From: an uncultured Cohaesibacter sp.
Lineage (GTDB): Bacteria; Pseudomonadota; Alphaproteobacteria; Rhizobiales; Cohaesibacteraceae
Reading direction: 5' to 3'
Length of the DNA: 64,000 nucleotides
Assembly (NCBI RefSeq): GCF_963678225.1
Contig: NZ_OY782764.1
Location: 2,857,001-2,921,000 of the forward strand
The translations under genes and the position numbers were made by a program. Shown here one piece after another: positions 34,855 to 43,895 of this stretch. Positions within the stretch are counted from its first letter, which is position 1. Every line of letters starts with the position of its first letter. Below the pieces are notes generated by a model. That model saw only the letters and a program-made list of their open reading frames with translations. It searched no databases and was not told the origin of the DNA.

Positions 34855-35097
34855 ATGTCTCTTGCTCATGTCGACAATCATAAAACTGCAATGTGCCAGC
34901 CCTAATAACCCAGTGGTGGCATGGGTATCGATTCGGGAGGGCAAATCTGGTCCTCCTGATGTTTGTCAAAGTGGTCTGACATGCGGGCGCCTCATAAGGT
35001 CGCACATTGAAACGGGCACGCATATCCATTCCAGAAAGAATGAACAGGGCCTGTTTCGCTGCAGAACCGCAGCATGCTCTGAATGCAGGAGAAAAAC

Positions 35098-35784
35098 GTG
35101 ACTGAAACCCGAGTTTATCCCGACCGAGGCAGCTTGGCTGCTGGCCTTGCCGAACAGGTGGCTGTTGAACTGAACAAGGCCATCCGCAAGAGGGGAAGAG
35201 CCACGCTTGCCGTTCCTGGTGGAGAAACCCCGCGTACTTTTCTGACCGAACTCAGTCTGCAAAAAGTCGAATGGGACTGCGTGTCTGTGATCTTGACTGA
35301 CGAGCATTTTGTGCCCGAATCCTCCGAACACTCGAACGGGCGTCAGGTTCGCACACTTTTGTTGCAGAATCTGGCTGCTGAAGCTCAGTTCCATCCCTTC
35401 TATCACGAGGTTTCCGAGCCGGAAGACGCGTTACCTCTGATCGCAACCGATCTGCATGAAGTTCTGCCGATCGATGTGTGCATTCTGGGCATGGGAACGG
35501 ATACGCGCGTTGCAGCACTCCTTCCCAATTCGGACCAACTCGAAGAAGCACTGGGGCTTTGGGCACCGACGGTCATGGTGGTTCGCGATCATGAAGATGG
35601 AGAACCGCGTTTCACGCTCACAGCTCCGGTTCTGGAGCGTGCCCGTAAGGCCCACGTGTTGATCGTGGGCGAAGAAAAGAAAGTCACCCTGCGCGAAGCC
35701 CAGAAAGTAGGGCTCGTGGAAGACGCGCCAGTCCGGGTCATCCTCAATCGGGCGCGGGCTACAACCATTCATTACGCAGACTAG
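35098..35784 (+). CDS. pgl: 6-phosphogluconolactonase
   Basis: 228 residues, the SOL/DevB family. It hydrolyses 6-phosphogluconolactone to 6-phosphogluconate. Marks are TLAVPGGETPRTFLTEL, the DEHFVP motif (as in TDERWVP of relatives), ILGMGTDTRVAALLP and the C-terminal RVILNRARATTIHYAD. I chose the GTG at 35098, six bases after AGGAG, over the in-frame ATG at 35083 which lies inside that ribosome site. The usual neighbour zwf is absent here. Confidence 0.94.
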   Translation: MTETRVYPDRGSLAAGLAEQVAVELNKAIRKRGRATLAVPGGETPRTFLTELSLQKVEWDCVSVILTDEHFVPESSEHSNGRQVRTLLLQNLAAEAQFHPFYHEVSEPEDALPLIATDLHEVLPIDVCILGMGTDTRVAALLPNSDQLEEALGLWAPTVMVVRDHEDGEPRFTLTAPVLERARKAHVLIVGEEKKVTLREAQKVGLVEDAPVRVILNRARATTIHYAD

Positions 35785-36374
35785 TTCGATACAACGGGCC
35801 GACCACTCTTCTGGCCGGCCCATATCGATAATCAATGCAAATTGTCGTGGAAAAATCGTGATTCTGAACAAAACAATTGTCAAATTAGGCAATTCGATAC
35901 AGAAAAGCTGTCCTCTCGGATCACTTCCATCTCTTTCACAAAGCGCTACAATCATCTAATGTGCAGTCAGTGCAGTATGGTTAGAAATTGCATACGGCTT
36001 GAGCCCACTGTGGCATAGAGAGATATCTTCCATATTGGCTCTTATGGAAAATATCCCGCTTGGCATCCGTCCGGATGATTGCTGTGCTTATTGATAATGG
36101 AAACAGAAATCGAACTGCTCAAAAGGTGGTTCTGATGACTGTAGGGAGTATGTCGAATCGTCTGATTTATCTATGTGAATTTGCGTAAATGAGGAAAAAT
36201 TACCACGATGCGGGACAAATTTTGGTAAATCGCACCGGATAACGCGCAACTGATCCACAAAGATGGCTTGGCAATTTGACTTTGGTCTGCACTATAAGAG
36301 CCGGAGGGTAATTTGCTTCTTTGTTGGGGAGACTCAGCAGGGAGCATTAACATTTTGTGAGAAGGGAGTCTGTC
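35785..36374. other. Gene-free stretch upstream of pntAB
   Basis: 590 bases with no convincing gene. A GC dyad (GGGCCG / CGGCCC, about 35798-35822) just after pgl lacks a T-run. Close to pntA, TTGGCA (36268) and TATAAG (36293) make a possible promoter, but the 19-base spacing is long. The large antisense frame that runs from here into pntA is a shadow. Confidence 0.4.
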
Positions 36375-37946
36375 GTGAAGATAGGTACACCTAAGGAGCT
36401 GTTCGAGGGAGAGGCGCGCGTAGCCATGACGCCGTCTTCGGCACAACAGCTTCAGAAATTGGGATATGACTGCGTCCTGGAAAGCGGTGCCGGTGTTCTG
36501 GCCGGTTTTTCCGACGCAGTTTATGCAGAAGCGGGCGTTGAAATTGTCCCGAACGCGGCTGCGCTGTGGGAGGCTGCTGACATTGTTGCCAAGGTGCGAC
36601 AGCCAGAGTCTGACGAACTGAAGTATCTTGCTAAAGGCAAGACACTGATTTCGTTCTTCAACCCTGCAGGCAACGAAGAAGGCATGGAAGCAGCCAAGGC
36701 TGCTGGCTCGAATGTCATCGCAATGGAAATGGTGCCACGTATTTCTCGTGCCCAGAAAATGGACGCTCTGTCCTCCATGGCGAACATTGCCGGTTATCGC
36801 GCTGTTATCGAAGCGGGTAACAATTTTGGTCGTTTCTTCACCGGTCAGATCACTGCCGCCGGTAAAGTGCCGCCTGCACGCGTTCTCATTGTTGGCGCCG
36901 GTGTTGCCGGTCTGGCCGCAATCGGTACGTCTGTTGCGCTCGGTGCTGTCACCTATGCATTTGACGTGCGTCCCGAAGTGGCCGAACAGGTCGAATCGAT
37001 GGGCGCCGAATTTGTCTATTTGGATTTTGAAGAAGAACAGCAGGATGGCTCGGCCACCGGCGGGTATGCTTCGGTACAGTCCGAAGAGTTCCGCAACGCC
37101 CAGCTTGCCAAATTCCGCGAAATCGCTGGCGACATGGATATCGTGATCACCACTGCGTTGATCCCGAACCGTCCCGCTCCAAAGCTCTGGCTTGAAGACA
37201 TGGTCAAGGCCATGAAGCCTGGCTCCGTGATTGTCGACCTTGCTGCCGAACGCGGTGGTAACGTTGAAGGCACGGTCAAGGACGAGAAAGTCGTAACCGA
37301 TAATGGCGTAACCATCATTGGCTACACCGACTTCCCATCCCGCATGGGCGCACAGGCTTCCGAGCTTTATGCAACCAACATCCGTCACATGATGACCGAC
37401 CTGACCCCTGAAAAGGATGGTCAGATCAACCACAACATGGAAGACGATGTGATCCGCGGCGCAACCGTGACCTTTGAAGGCGAAATTACCTTCCCGCCTC
37501 CACCGCCAAAAATTCAGGCGATTGCGGCTCAGCCGAAGAAGGAAGTCAAGGAAAAGACTCCTGAAGAAATCAAGGCCGAAGAAGAAGCTGCCGCCCGCAA
37601 GGCTGGTCGTCAGCAGATCAGCCTTCTGGTGGCCGGCGCAGTTATCATGGGGCTTATCGGTCTTTATGCACCTGCTGCCTTCATGGGCCACTTCATCGTG
37701 TTCGTATTGGCGGTGTTCATCGGCTTCCAGGTTATCTGGGGCGTCAGCCACTCCCTGCATACGCCTCTCATGGCTGTTACGAACGCCATTTCGGGGATTA
37801 TTATCCTCGGCTCGCTCCTGCAGCTTGGCTCAGGCTCATGGATTGTGTTGCTTCTGGCATTCATTTCCATCCTGATCGCCACAATCAACATCGTCGGTGG
37901 CTTCATGGTTACCCGTCGTATGCTGCAGATGTTCCAGAAATCCTGA
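36375..37946 (+). CDS. pntA: NAD(P) transhydrogenase alpha subunit
   Basis: 523 residues. The NAD(H)-binding domain I includes IGTPKELFEGEARVAMTPSS at the start and the Rossmann motif VLIVGAGVAGLAAIGTS, and extends to about residue 380. A charged, proline-rich linker (PPPPPKIQAIA... KEKTPEEIKAEEE) leads to four C-terminal membrane helices. This is the fused E. coli-type PntA, not the split PntAA/PntAB form of many alphaproteobacteria. With PntB it uses the proton gradient to make NADPH from NADH. The GTG at 36375 has GGGAG six bases before; an upstream GTG (36357) is less likely. Confidence 0.96.
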   Translation: MKIGTPKELFEGEARVAMTPSSAQQLQKLGYDCVLESGAGVLAGFSDAVYAEAGVEIVPNAAALWEAADIVAKVRQPESDELKYLAKGKTLISFFNPAGNEEGMEAAKAAGSNVIAMEMVPRISRAQKMDALSSMANIAGYRAVIEAGNNFGRFFTGQITAAGKVPPARVLIVGAGVAGLAAIGTSVALGAVTYAFDVRPEVAEQVESMGAEFVYLDFEEEQQDGSATGGYASVQSEEFRNAQLAKFREIAGDMDIVITTALIPNRPAPKLWLEDMVKAMKPGSVIVDLAAERGGNVEGTVKDEKVVTDNGVTIIGYTDFPSRMGAQASELYATNIRHMMTDLTPEKDGQINHNMEDDVIRGATVTFEGEITFPPPPPKIQAIAAQPKKEVKEKTPEEIKAEEEAAARKAGRQQISLLVAGAVIMGLIGLYAPAAFMGHFIVFVLAVFIGFQVIWGVSHSLHTPLMAVTNAISGIIILGSLLQLGSGSWIVLLLAFISILIATINIVGGFMVTRRMLQMFQKS

Positions 37947-37961
37947 TAGGCGGAGGTTATT

Positions 37962-39368
37962 ATGAACGCTGAATTGCAAACCGCCGCCTACATCGCGGCT
38001 ACTGTGCTGTTCATCCTGTCTTTGGGTGGACTGAAGGATCAGGAAAGCGCCAAGCGCGGCGTCTGGTTCGGCATCGTCGGTATGGCGATCGCTGTTCTGG
38101 CCACCGTTTTCGGCCCGATCGATCCGCATGATATCACTCTGGGCACTGTGCTTGCTGCCAGCCCTGTCGTTCTGCTCATCGCAGTTGTCATCGGCGCCGT
38201 CATCGGTGCTGTTGTCGCCAAGCGCGTTGAAATGACCGGCATGCCGCAGCTGGTTGCCATGCTGCACAGCTTTGTGGGTCTGGCTGCTGTCTTCATCGGT
38301 CTCAACTCCGATATGACTGCGCATGCCTTTCCGACCCCTGCCGAAGAGGTCATCCATGAGATCGAGATCTTCCTTGGTGTCTTCATTGGTGCGATCACCT
38401 TCACCGGTTCCCTGATTGCCTATGGCAAGCTGGCTGGTCGCATCGATGGTAAAGCCCTGCTTCTGCCGGGTCGTCACCTCTGGAACATCGTGATGGTGGT
38501 TGTGTCCTTCATCCTGCTCATCATGTATATGAACGGTGCAGGCGCATGGACCCTCTATCTGATGACGCTGATTGCCTTCGTCATCGGTGTTCACATGGTT
38601 ATGGCCATCGGCGGTGCCGACATGCCCGTTGTTGTCTCCATGCTCAACTCCTATTCGGGGTGGGCTGCTGCGGCAACCGGCTTCCTGCTCGGCAACGACC
38701 TGTTGATCGTGACCGGTGCTCTGGTGGGCTCCTCTGGTGCCATCCTGTCCTACATCATGTGTAAGGCCATGAACCGTCACTTCATCTCGGTGATCCTTGG
38801 CGGCTTTGGTAACTCCACTGGCCCAGCCATGGAAATTGAAGGCGAGATGATCGCAATCGACGCTGATGGTGTTGCTGCCAGCCTCGAAGAAGCAGACAGT
38901 GTCATCATCGTTCCTGGTTATGGCATGGCCGTTGCTCAGGCTCAGCAGAATGTGGCTGAACTGACCCGCCGCCTGCGCGCCAAGGGTAAGGAAGTTCGCT
39001 TCGCCATCCATCCGGTGGCTGGTCGTCTTCCCGGTCATATGAACGTGCTGCTGGCTGAAGCCAAGGTACCTTATGACATCGTGATGGAAATGGATGAAAT
39101 CAACGAAGACTTCCCGGAAACGGATGTTGTCATCGTGATCGGCTCCAACGACATCGTGAACCCTGCAGCGCAGGAAGATCCAAACTCCCCGATCGCCGGC
39201 ATGCCGGTTCTGGAAGTCTGGAAAGCCAAGCAGGTCTTCGTCTCCAAACGTGGTCAGGGCACTGGTTACTCCGGTATCGAGAACCCGCTGTTCTTCAAAG
39301 AGAACACCCGCATGTATTATGGCGATGCCAAGGCATCTCTGGACACGCTGCTTCAGCTGATTTCATAA
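37962..39368 (+). CDS. pntB: NAD(P) transhydrogenase beta subunit
   Basis: 468 residues. The N-terminal half holds about eight to nine membrane helices, including the proton channel region. The NADP(H)-binding domain III follows, with [46 protein letters not shown] and [16 protein letters not shown], all family-defining. GGAGG before the ATG, and a 15-base gap after pntA, show one operon. A clear terminator follows. Confidence 0.97.
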   Translation: MNAELQTAAYIAATVLFILSLGGLKDQESAKRGVWFGIVGMAIAVLATVFGPIDPHDITLGTVLAASPVVLLIAVVIGAVIGAVVAKRVEMTGMPQLVAMLHSFVGLAAVFIGLNSDMTAHAFPTPAEEVIHEIEIFLGVFIGAITFTGSLIAYGKLAGRIDGKALLLPGRHLWNIVMVVVSFILLIMYMNGAGAWTLYLMTLIAFVIGVHMVMAIGGADMPVVVSMLNSYSGWAAAATGFLLGNDLLIVTGALVGSSGAILSYIMCKAMNRHFISVILGGFGNSTGPAMEIEGEMIAIDADGVAASLEEADSVIIVPGYGMAVAQAQQNVAELTRRLRAKGKEVRFAIHPVAGRLPGHMNVLLAEAKVPYDIVMEMDEINEDFPETDVVIVIGSNDIVNPAAQEDPNSPIAGMPVLEVWKAKQVFVSKRGQGTGYSGIENPLFFKENTRMYYGDAKASLDTLLQLIS

Positions 39369-39396
39369 GCTGTAGAACTGTCCAACATGATTTGAA

Positions 39397-39427
39397 AGCG
39401 CCCGGGGGCATCCTCCGGGCGTTTTTG
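39397..39427 (+). terminator. Rho-independent terminator of pntAB
   Basis: CGCCCGG (39399-39405) and CCGGGCG (39415-39421) form the stem, followed by TTTTTG. Confidence 0.9.
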
Positions 39428-39443
39428 TTTGCCTGTAGCCTTC

Positions 39444-40352
39444 TCAAACGCTTGGGGCGTCAAACAGGCGTGCGGCCAACAGATGGTCTATCAGCGCGCG
39501 CGTTCTGAGGGGCAAATGCTTGCGGGATGGATAGACCAGAGAGAAGATCATCGTCTCTCCGGTCAATTCAGGCAGAATAGGCACCAGCTGCCCCGCGGCC
39601 ACCTCTTTGCGAATGGTGGAGGGAAACATCAGGGCCAGCCCCATGCCTGCCATCGCCATGGCAATTACCATATGGGGTGAATTGCACAGTTCATAATGGG
39701 CTGAGGTGAGGGTAATCAGCTCCTTGCCACGAAACAGCCGGTGCACCCCGCCGGGGCTGACATTGTTCAGACAGACCCAGCGATGCCGGCTAAGCGCCTG
39801 TACATCGACTGGCACGCCATGGGTGGCCAGATAAGCCCGACTGGCATAAAGCCCGAAGCGGTCTTCATAGAGCACCCGCCCAATCAGGCTGTCATCGCGA
39901 GGCAGGCCGATGCGAATGCCCATGTCGATCCCTTCGGCGACGAGGTCAAGGCGCTCGTCGCTGAGGATGATATCCAGCTCTACATCGGGATAGCGGGCGC
40001 GGAAGCTTTCCAGTGCGGGCAGCAATTGCGAAACCCCGACATCGTGCGTCGCCGTAATGGAAACGCGGCCGGACGGCTTTTCCTGCGTCGCGATTTCAAT
40101 GGTTTCCTCAAGCAGACGGGGCAGGGCGCGCACCTTGTCATAGACCCTGCGGCCTTCTTCCGTCAGCGACAATTTGCGTGTGGAGCGATGTAGAAGGCGC
40201 ACGCCCAGATCATCCTCCAATTGCGTGATCTGTTCAGAGACACGAGAGCGGCTTGATTTGAGGGAACGGGCAGCCGAAGCGAAGCTGCCTTCATCGACAA
40301 CCCGCACAAAAATTGCCAGCGGACGCAAATGCTGATATCCGATTGTACTCAT
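39444..40352 (-). CDS. LysR-family regulator divergent from qorB
   Basis: 302 residues. The helix-turn-helix is LAIFVRVVDEGSFASAARSLKSSRSRVSEQITQLEDDLGVRLLHRSTRKLSLTE in outline (family landmarks GSFASAARSL and LLHRSTRKLSL). The effector domain includes DLVAEGIDMGIRIGLPRDDSLIGRVL, the DSALIGRRL-like segment seen in regulators of quinone or aromatic stress. Its ATG at 40352 faces the qorB start across 122 bases with a palindrome. This makes control of qorB likely (inference). Confidence 0.9.
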   Translation of the reverse strand: MSTIGYQHLRPLAIFVRVVDEGSFASAARSLKSSRSRVSEQITQLEDDLGVRLLHRSTRKLSLTEEGRRVYDKVRALPRLLEETIEIATQEKPSGRVSITATHDVGVSQLLPALESFRARYPDVELDIILSDERLDLVAEGIDMGIRIGLPRDDSLIGRVLYEDRFGLYASRAYLATHGVPVDVQALSRHRWVCLNNVSPGGVHRLFRGKELITLTSAHYELCNSPHMVIAMAMAGMGLALMFPSTIRKEVAAGQLVPILPELTGETMIFSLVYPSRKHLPLRTRALIDHLLAARLFDAPSV

Positions 40353-40375
40353 TTATGGAACTATCCATTCTGAAA

Positions 40376-40387
40376 ACTAGTTCTAGT
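40376..40387. promoter_or_regulatory. Palindrome in the LysR-qorB divergent promoter
   Basis: ACTAGTTCTAGT (40376-40387) is ACTAG and CTAGT around TT, 24 bases from the LysR start and 87 from qorB. This is a position expected for a LysR operator. Confidence 0.4.
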
Positions 40388-40474
40388 GATAACAATGCAG
40401 CAACCCCATATTAGGGTCAACATCAATGATAAACCGTCCGCCCACCAGCATGGGCAACGGGGAAAGGAAACGAA

Positions 40475-41329
40475 ATGATTGCAGTAACAGGCGCCTCCGG
40501 CCATCTCGGCCGCCTTGTCATCAAAGCTCTTTTGGCGAAAACCGAAGCCAGCGAAATTGTCGCTCTGGTGCGCAACCCCGAGGCCGTATCCGATCTGGCA
40601 GCCCAGGGAGTCAACGTGCGCAAGGCCGATTACGATCAGCCCGAGAGCTATGGCGAAGCCCTCGAGGGCGTCGAGAAGTTGCTGCTGATCTCCGGCAGTG
40701 CTGTCGGCCAGCGTGTGCCTCAGCATAAAGCCGTGATCGAGGCTGCCAAAGCCAATGGTGTCAAGTTCATGGCTTATACTTCCATTCTGAGAGCAGATCA
40801 GTCTCCGATGCTTCTGGCCGAAGAACATGCCGCGACAGAAGCGCTTCTCAATTCATCCAGCATTCCTCATGCTCTGTTGCGCAATGGCTGGTACAACGAG
40901 AACTACAGCGAAAACCTCGCTCCGGTGCTTGAAACAGGTGCCGTGATTGGATGTTCGGGTGAGGGCCGTGTTGCCTCTGCCTCGCGCGCAGACTATGCCG
41001 AAGCCGCCGCCGTGGTTCTGACATCGTCTGTCGAAGAGCAGGCTGGCAAGATCTATGAGCTGGCAGGAGATGAGTCTTTCACGATGAGCGCCTTTGCTGC
41101 CAAAGTCGCGACCTTGTCCGGCAAGAAGACGGCCTACATGGATATGTCCAAGGAAGACTATATCGCTGCGCTTACAGGAGCAGGCGTGCCGGAAGGTTTC
41201 GCGCAGGTGCTCGCTGACTCTAGCGCCAATGCTGCTGGCGGTTGGCTTGAAGATAACTCCAAAACCTTGTCTGCCTTGATCGGTCGCCCGACAACAACTA
41301 TTGCAGAAAGCATCAAGGCAGCTCTATAA
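40475..41329 (+). CDS. qorB: NAD(P)H:quinone oxidoreductase, NmrA-like (QorB type)
   Basis: 284 residues, an atypical short-chain dehydrogenase. The nucleotide-binding motif is VTGASGHLGRLV at residues 4-15. The pattern LVRNPEAVSDLAAQGVNVRKADYDQPESYGEAL, AAKANGVKFMAYTS and LLRNGWYNENYSENL agrees closely with E. coli QorB (YtfG), which reduces quinones using NADPH. It is cytosolic. It probably protects against quinone or electrophile stress under the divergent LysR regulator. GGAAAGGAAA precedes the ATG, and a terminator lies 47 bases after the stop. Confidence 0.88.
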   Translation: MIAVTGASGHLGRLVIKALLAKTEASEIVALVRNPEAVSDLAAQGVNVRKADYDQPESYGEALEGVEKLLLISGSAVGQRVPQHKAVIEAAKANGVKFMAYTSILRADQSPMLLAEEHAATEALLNSSSIPHALLRNGWYNENYSENLAPVLETGAVIGCSGEGRVASASRADYAEAAAVVLTSSVEEQAGKIYELAGDESFTMSAFAAKVATLSGKKTAYMDMSKEDYIAALTGAGVPEGFAQVLADSSANAAGGWLEDNSKTLSALIGRPTTTIAESIKAAL

Positions 41330-41375
41330 GGCTCTCTCCTCGCTTTCTCATACCATGAAGAAAAGCAGGGTCATG

Positions 41376-41407
41376 AACCGGGGGCGCTGAGACGTCCTCC
41401 GGTTTTT
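41376..41407 (+). terminator. Rho-independent terminator of qorB
   Basis: AACCGG (41376-41381) and CCGGTT (41399-41404) form the stem base, with further partial pairing inside, then TTTC. Confidence 0.75.
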
Positions 41408-41696
41408 CTTTGCCCGTATGCGTGCCTCACTAACCTCCAGCCCGGTGGAGCTACATACACAGACGGCCCCTGATTCCGACGACTTGAATCTGTCTGTGAA
41501 CCGCTTGAACTGTCTGAATCAGTCTTTCAACAGTGATATCTATCATTCTGATAAGACTAACGAAAATTCTTTCACTTGAAGTGGGATTCGAACCTGTCAG
41601 CACCGAAACTTGAATCTGTTTCTGAAGAATGAGGCGTCTGACTTGAATCAGAATCTTAAGCACTGATCGTTGCCCGCTGAAGGGAAATCAAACCTT
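41408..41696. repeat. Convergent gap with five CTTGAA repeats and a tRNA-like fragment
   Basis: This gap lies between the ends of qorB and nagA. CTTGAA occurs at 41483, 41504, 41575, 41609 and 41642, three times as ACTTGAATC. CTGAATCAG and GAATCAGAATC variants are mixed in. On the minus strand, GGTTCGAATCCC (41583-41594) matches a tRNA T-loop, but the flanking arms do not pair, so no tRNA is called. A 70-residue minus-strand frame spans the repeats but looks non-coding. Confidence 0.5.
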
Positions 41697-42887
41697 TCAG
41701 TGTGTCCTGTGATAGCCGTTGATCCAGCTGTGTTTGACGGTCCATGTCATCGGATCGAAGGCGACCAGATCGGCACTGAAGCCCGGCGCGATCAACCCAA
41801 GTGATGTGTCCATGCGCATGAAGCTGGCCGGATAGCGCGACGCCATCCGCAGGGCTTCCGATAGAGGCAGGCCGATCAGTTCGACCACATTGCGCACGGC
41901 GCCTATCATGGTGAGGGCCGAACCTGCCAAGGTGCCATCATTGAGCTGGCATCGGCCATCCTGAACCGTGATCGTTTGATCATGCAGTGTGAAGGCTGCC
42001 TCGTCAGACCCCACGCTCGCCATGGCGTCGGTCACGAGCATCACCTTGCCGCGCGGTTTGGTCTTGATGGCGTTGCGCATGGAAGCCGGATGTACATGAA
42101 AGCCATCCGCGATGAGACCGCACCATGTATCTGGATCATCAAGCGCAGCCCCAACCACGCCCGGCTCACGACTGCCCATGGGGGTCATGGCGTTGAACAG
42201 ATGGGTGAAGCCGCGCAGGCCTGCGCGGATGGCTGCCGTCATATCCTGATAGCTGCCAGCCGTATGGCCTGCTGAAACCAGCGCCCCCTGATGAACGCAC
42301 TCCCGAATGAAGCCCGGGCCGACTTTCTCTGGTGCGACCGTGATGAGGCGAACACCAAGATCGGGATGTGTCATCAAATCAACCGCCCGATCATCTACCG
42401 GGCGCAATTGCTCTTCGGGATGGACTCCCTTGCGGGCTGCATTGAGGTAGGGCCCTTCAAAATGCACGCCCTTGATCGCGGACAGACTGCGATCTTCGCC
42501 CCAATGGCGGTGTGCCTGTTCAATAAGTCGCGCAATATGCTCCATGGCTGGCCACGCGTCGCTGATAAGGGTCGGTAGCATTGATGTGGTGCCGAAGGCC
42601 CTATGGGCGTCGGCCATGGCTTCAAGCTCTTGTAGGGTTGTGTTTGCATTGAGCATAACACCGCCGCCGCCATTCACCTGCGCATCGACAAAACCGGGAG
42701 CCAGAACGAGCCCTGTGAGGTCATGAGGTTCATAGCCGCCCAGTTTGTTGGGGCTGTCGATGATGGACCTGATCCGACCGTCTTCCAGTGTCACGGCCTT
42801 GCCAGCGTGGAACTGGTCGCCATCAAACAGGCGGGCATGCATCAGAATCTGTTTCATGGCGTCGGTCCGGTTGGCAAGGAAGCTCAT
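41697..42887 (-). CDS. nagA: N-acetylglucosamine-6-phosphate deacetylase
   Basis: 396 residues, amidohydrolase fold. It converts GlcNAc-6-phosphate to glucosamine-6-phosphate and acetate. Marks are LAPGFVDAQVNGGGG, the metal glutamate in GVHFEGPYLN, the histidines in VSAGHTAGSY and FTHLFNAMTPM, the substrate loop GLIADGFHVHP, and the catalytic aspartate in VMLVTDAMAS. The ATG at 42887 has AGGA upstream; an ATG at 42857 (MKQIL) is an alternative. It is the last gene of a leftward operon with a BadF-type kinase and a GntR regulator. A 141-base gap separates it from that regulator. Confidence 0.95.
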   Translation of the reverse strand: MSFLANRTDAMKQILMHARLFDGDQFHAGKAVTLEDGRIRSIIDSPNKLGGYEPHDLTGLVLAPGFVDAQVNGGGGVMLNANTTLQELEAMADAHRAFGTTSMLPTLISDAWPAMEHIARLIEQAHRHWGEDRSLSAIKGVHFEGPYLNAARKGVHPEEQLRPVDDRAVDLMTHPDLGVRLITVAPEKVGPGFIRECVHQGALVSAGHTAGSYQDMTAAIRAGLRGFTHLFNAMTPMGSREPGVVGAALDDPDTWCGLIADGFHVHPASMRNAIKTKPRGKVMLVTDAMASVGSDEAAFTLHDQTITVQDGRCQLNDGTLAGSALTMIGAVRNVVELIGLPLSEALRMASRYPASFMRMDTSLGLIAPGFSADLVAFDPMTWTVKHSWINGYHRTH

Positions 42888-43028
42888 GGCGAGAATCCTG
42901 CTGCTGCAAGAGGGATTCCCTTATCATAGCATTACAGATGGGATGTTCCACGTCCGGAGGTGGATTTGATGGACTGGCTAGGAAAAATAAGCGGTTCCAT
43001 GGGAGCCAAAGCTTCCCGACCGCTTGGG

Positions 43029-43895
43029 TTAAATTTTGGATTCAGAGACGAATTCATAGAGGTCTCCACGAAAATAGGCGCGCACAAATTCGATTGGATG
43101 TTCCTCTTGCCTGATCAGGCTGATTCTTCGGGTTGGCTTGTCTGCTCCATCGTGAGCAGAATGAGAGCCCGTACCAGCCCCGGATCTTACCCCGGCCTCT
43201 GAATGCGCGTTGCCTTGCCGGATGAAAGACCGCCGCTCTACATAGAGGCAGGCAGAGCCGGTCGGTACACCCAATAGATGGGCGTGGCTCATATCCAGCA
43301 ACCGTGCTGAGAGGGTCTGTACGCAACGGGTCGGGCGCTGGTGGTGATCTTCCAGCCATGAATAAAGCGATGTCTCGATGGCGGTCGGGTCTGGCAAGAC
43401 GCTATGAGGGAGAACCGTATGCTCAAGACATACTGGCTTTTCATCCACCATGCGCAATCGAAACAGCCTGCTGACAGGGCTATCGGGCATGATTTGCAAC
43501 GCTTCACACTCTTCCGGAGTGGGCGGCCCGCTTGAGCGTTCCAGCCACAGAGCTGCCGTAGGATGCCCCTTTATTTGCATGTCTTCGGTAAAGCCTGCTA
43601 TCTGCCTTGGGCGCAGGGCAAGGCGCGAGGCGACAAAGGTGCCCGCACCGTGGCGCTGCACCAGAATGCTTTTGTCCACGAGTACCCGAACTGCATTACG
43701 CACCGTAACGCGGGAAATGCCCAGAGCAAGGGCAAGCTCACGCTCGGCAGGCAAGGCATCATTGACAGCAACAAGACCAGCTTCAATCGCCTTCTCGATA
43801 CCGCGCTGGAGTCTGAGATAAAGCGGTGTGGCGCTAGGGGCCTCAAGATCAGCTACCTGCCTGACATGCTCGATGAAGCAGTCAAGCTCAACCAT
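43029..43895 (-). CDS. GntR-family regulator (NagR/HutC type) with an insert in its UTRA domain
   Basis: 288 residues from the ATG at 43895, which overlaps the kinase stop by eight bases. The winged helix includes PLYLRLQRGIEKAIEAG, LPAERELALALGISRVTVRNAVRVLVD and QRHGAGTFVAS. The UTRA domain begins at about residue 95 and ends in PIEFVRAYFRGDLYEF. Between VERRSFIRQGN and that end lies an unexpected segment of about 36 residues (228-264), rich in S, G, A and H. It ends in RRISLIRQEEH, which echoes RRSFIRQGN. The core motifs remain in frame, so this may be a real insertion rather than a frameshift. Its role is probably control of the amino-sugar operon. Longer upstream starts overlap the kinase and are less likely. 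Confidence 0.85.
   Translation of the reverse strand: MVELDCFIEHVRQVADLEAPSATPLYLRLQRGIEKAIEAGLVAVNDALPAERELALALGISRVTVRNAVRVLVDKSILVQRHGAGTFVASRLALRPRQIAGFTEDMQIKGHPTAALWLERSSGPPTPEECEALQIMPDSPVSRLFRLRMVDEKPVCLEHTVLPHSVLPDPTAIETSLYSWLEDHHQRPTRCVQTLSARLLDMSHAHLLGVPTGSACLYVERRSFIRQGNAHSEAGVRSGAGTGSHSAHDGADKPTRRISLIRQEEHPIEFVRAYFRGDLYEFVSESKI

Noticed and set aside
36171-37760. 529-residue open frame antisense to pntA
   Set aside because: It shadows the pntA codon pattern, and its protein has no recognisable fold.
41583-41594. Possible tRNA gene from GGTTCGAATCCC on the minus strand
   Set aside because: The T-stem does not pair and no anticodon or acceptor arm can be folded; kept only as part of the repeat region.
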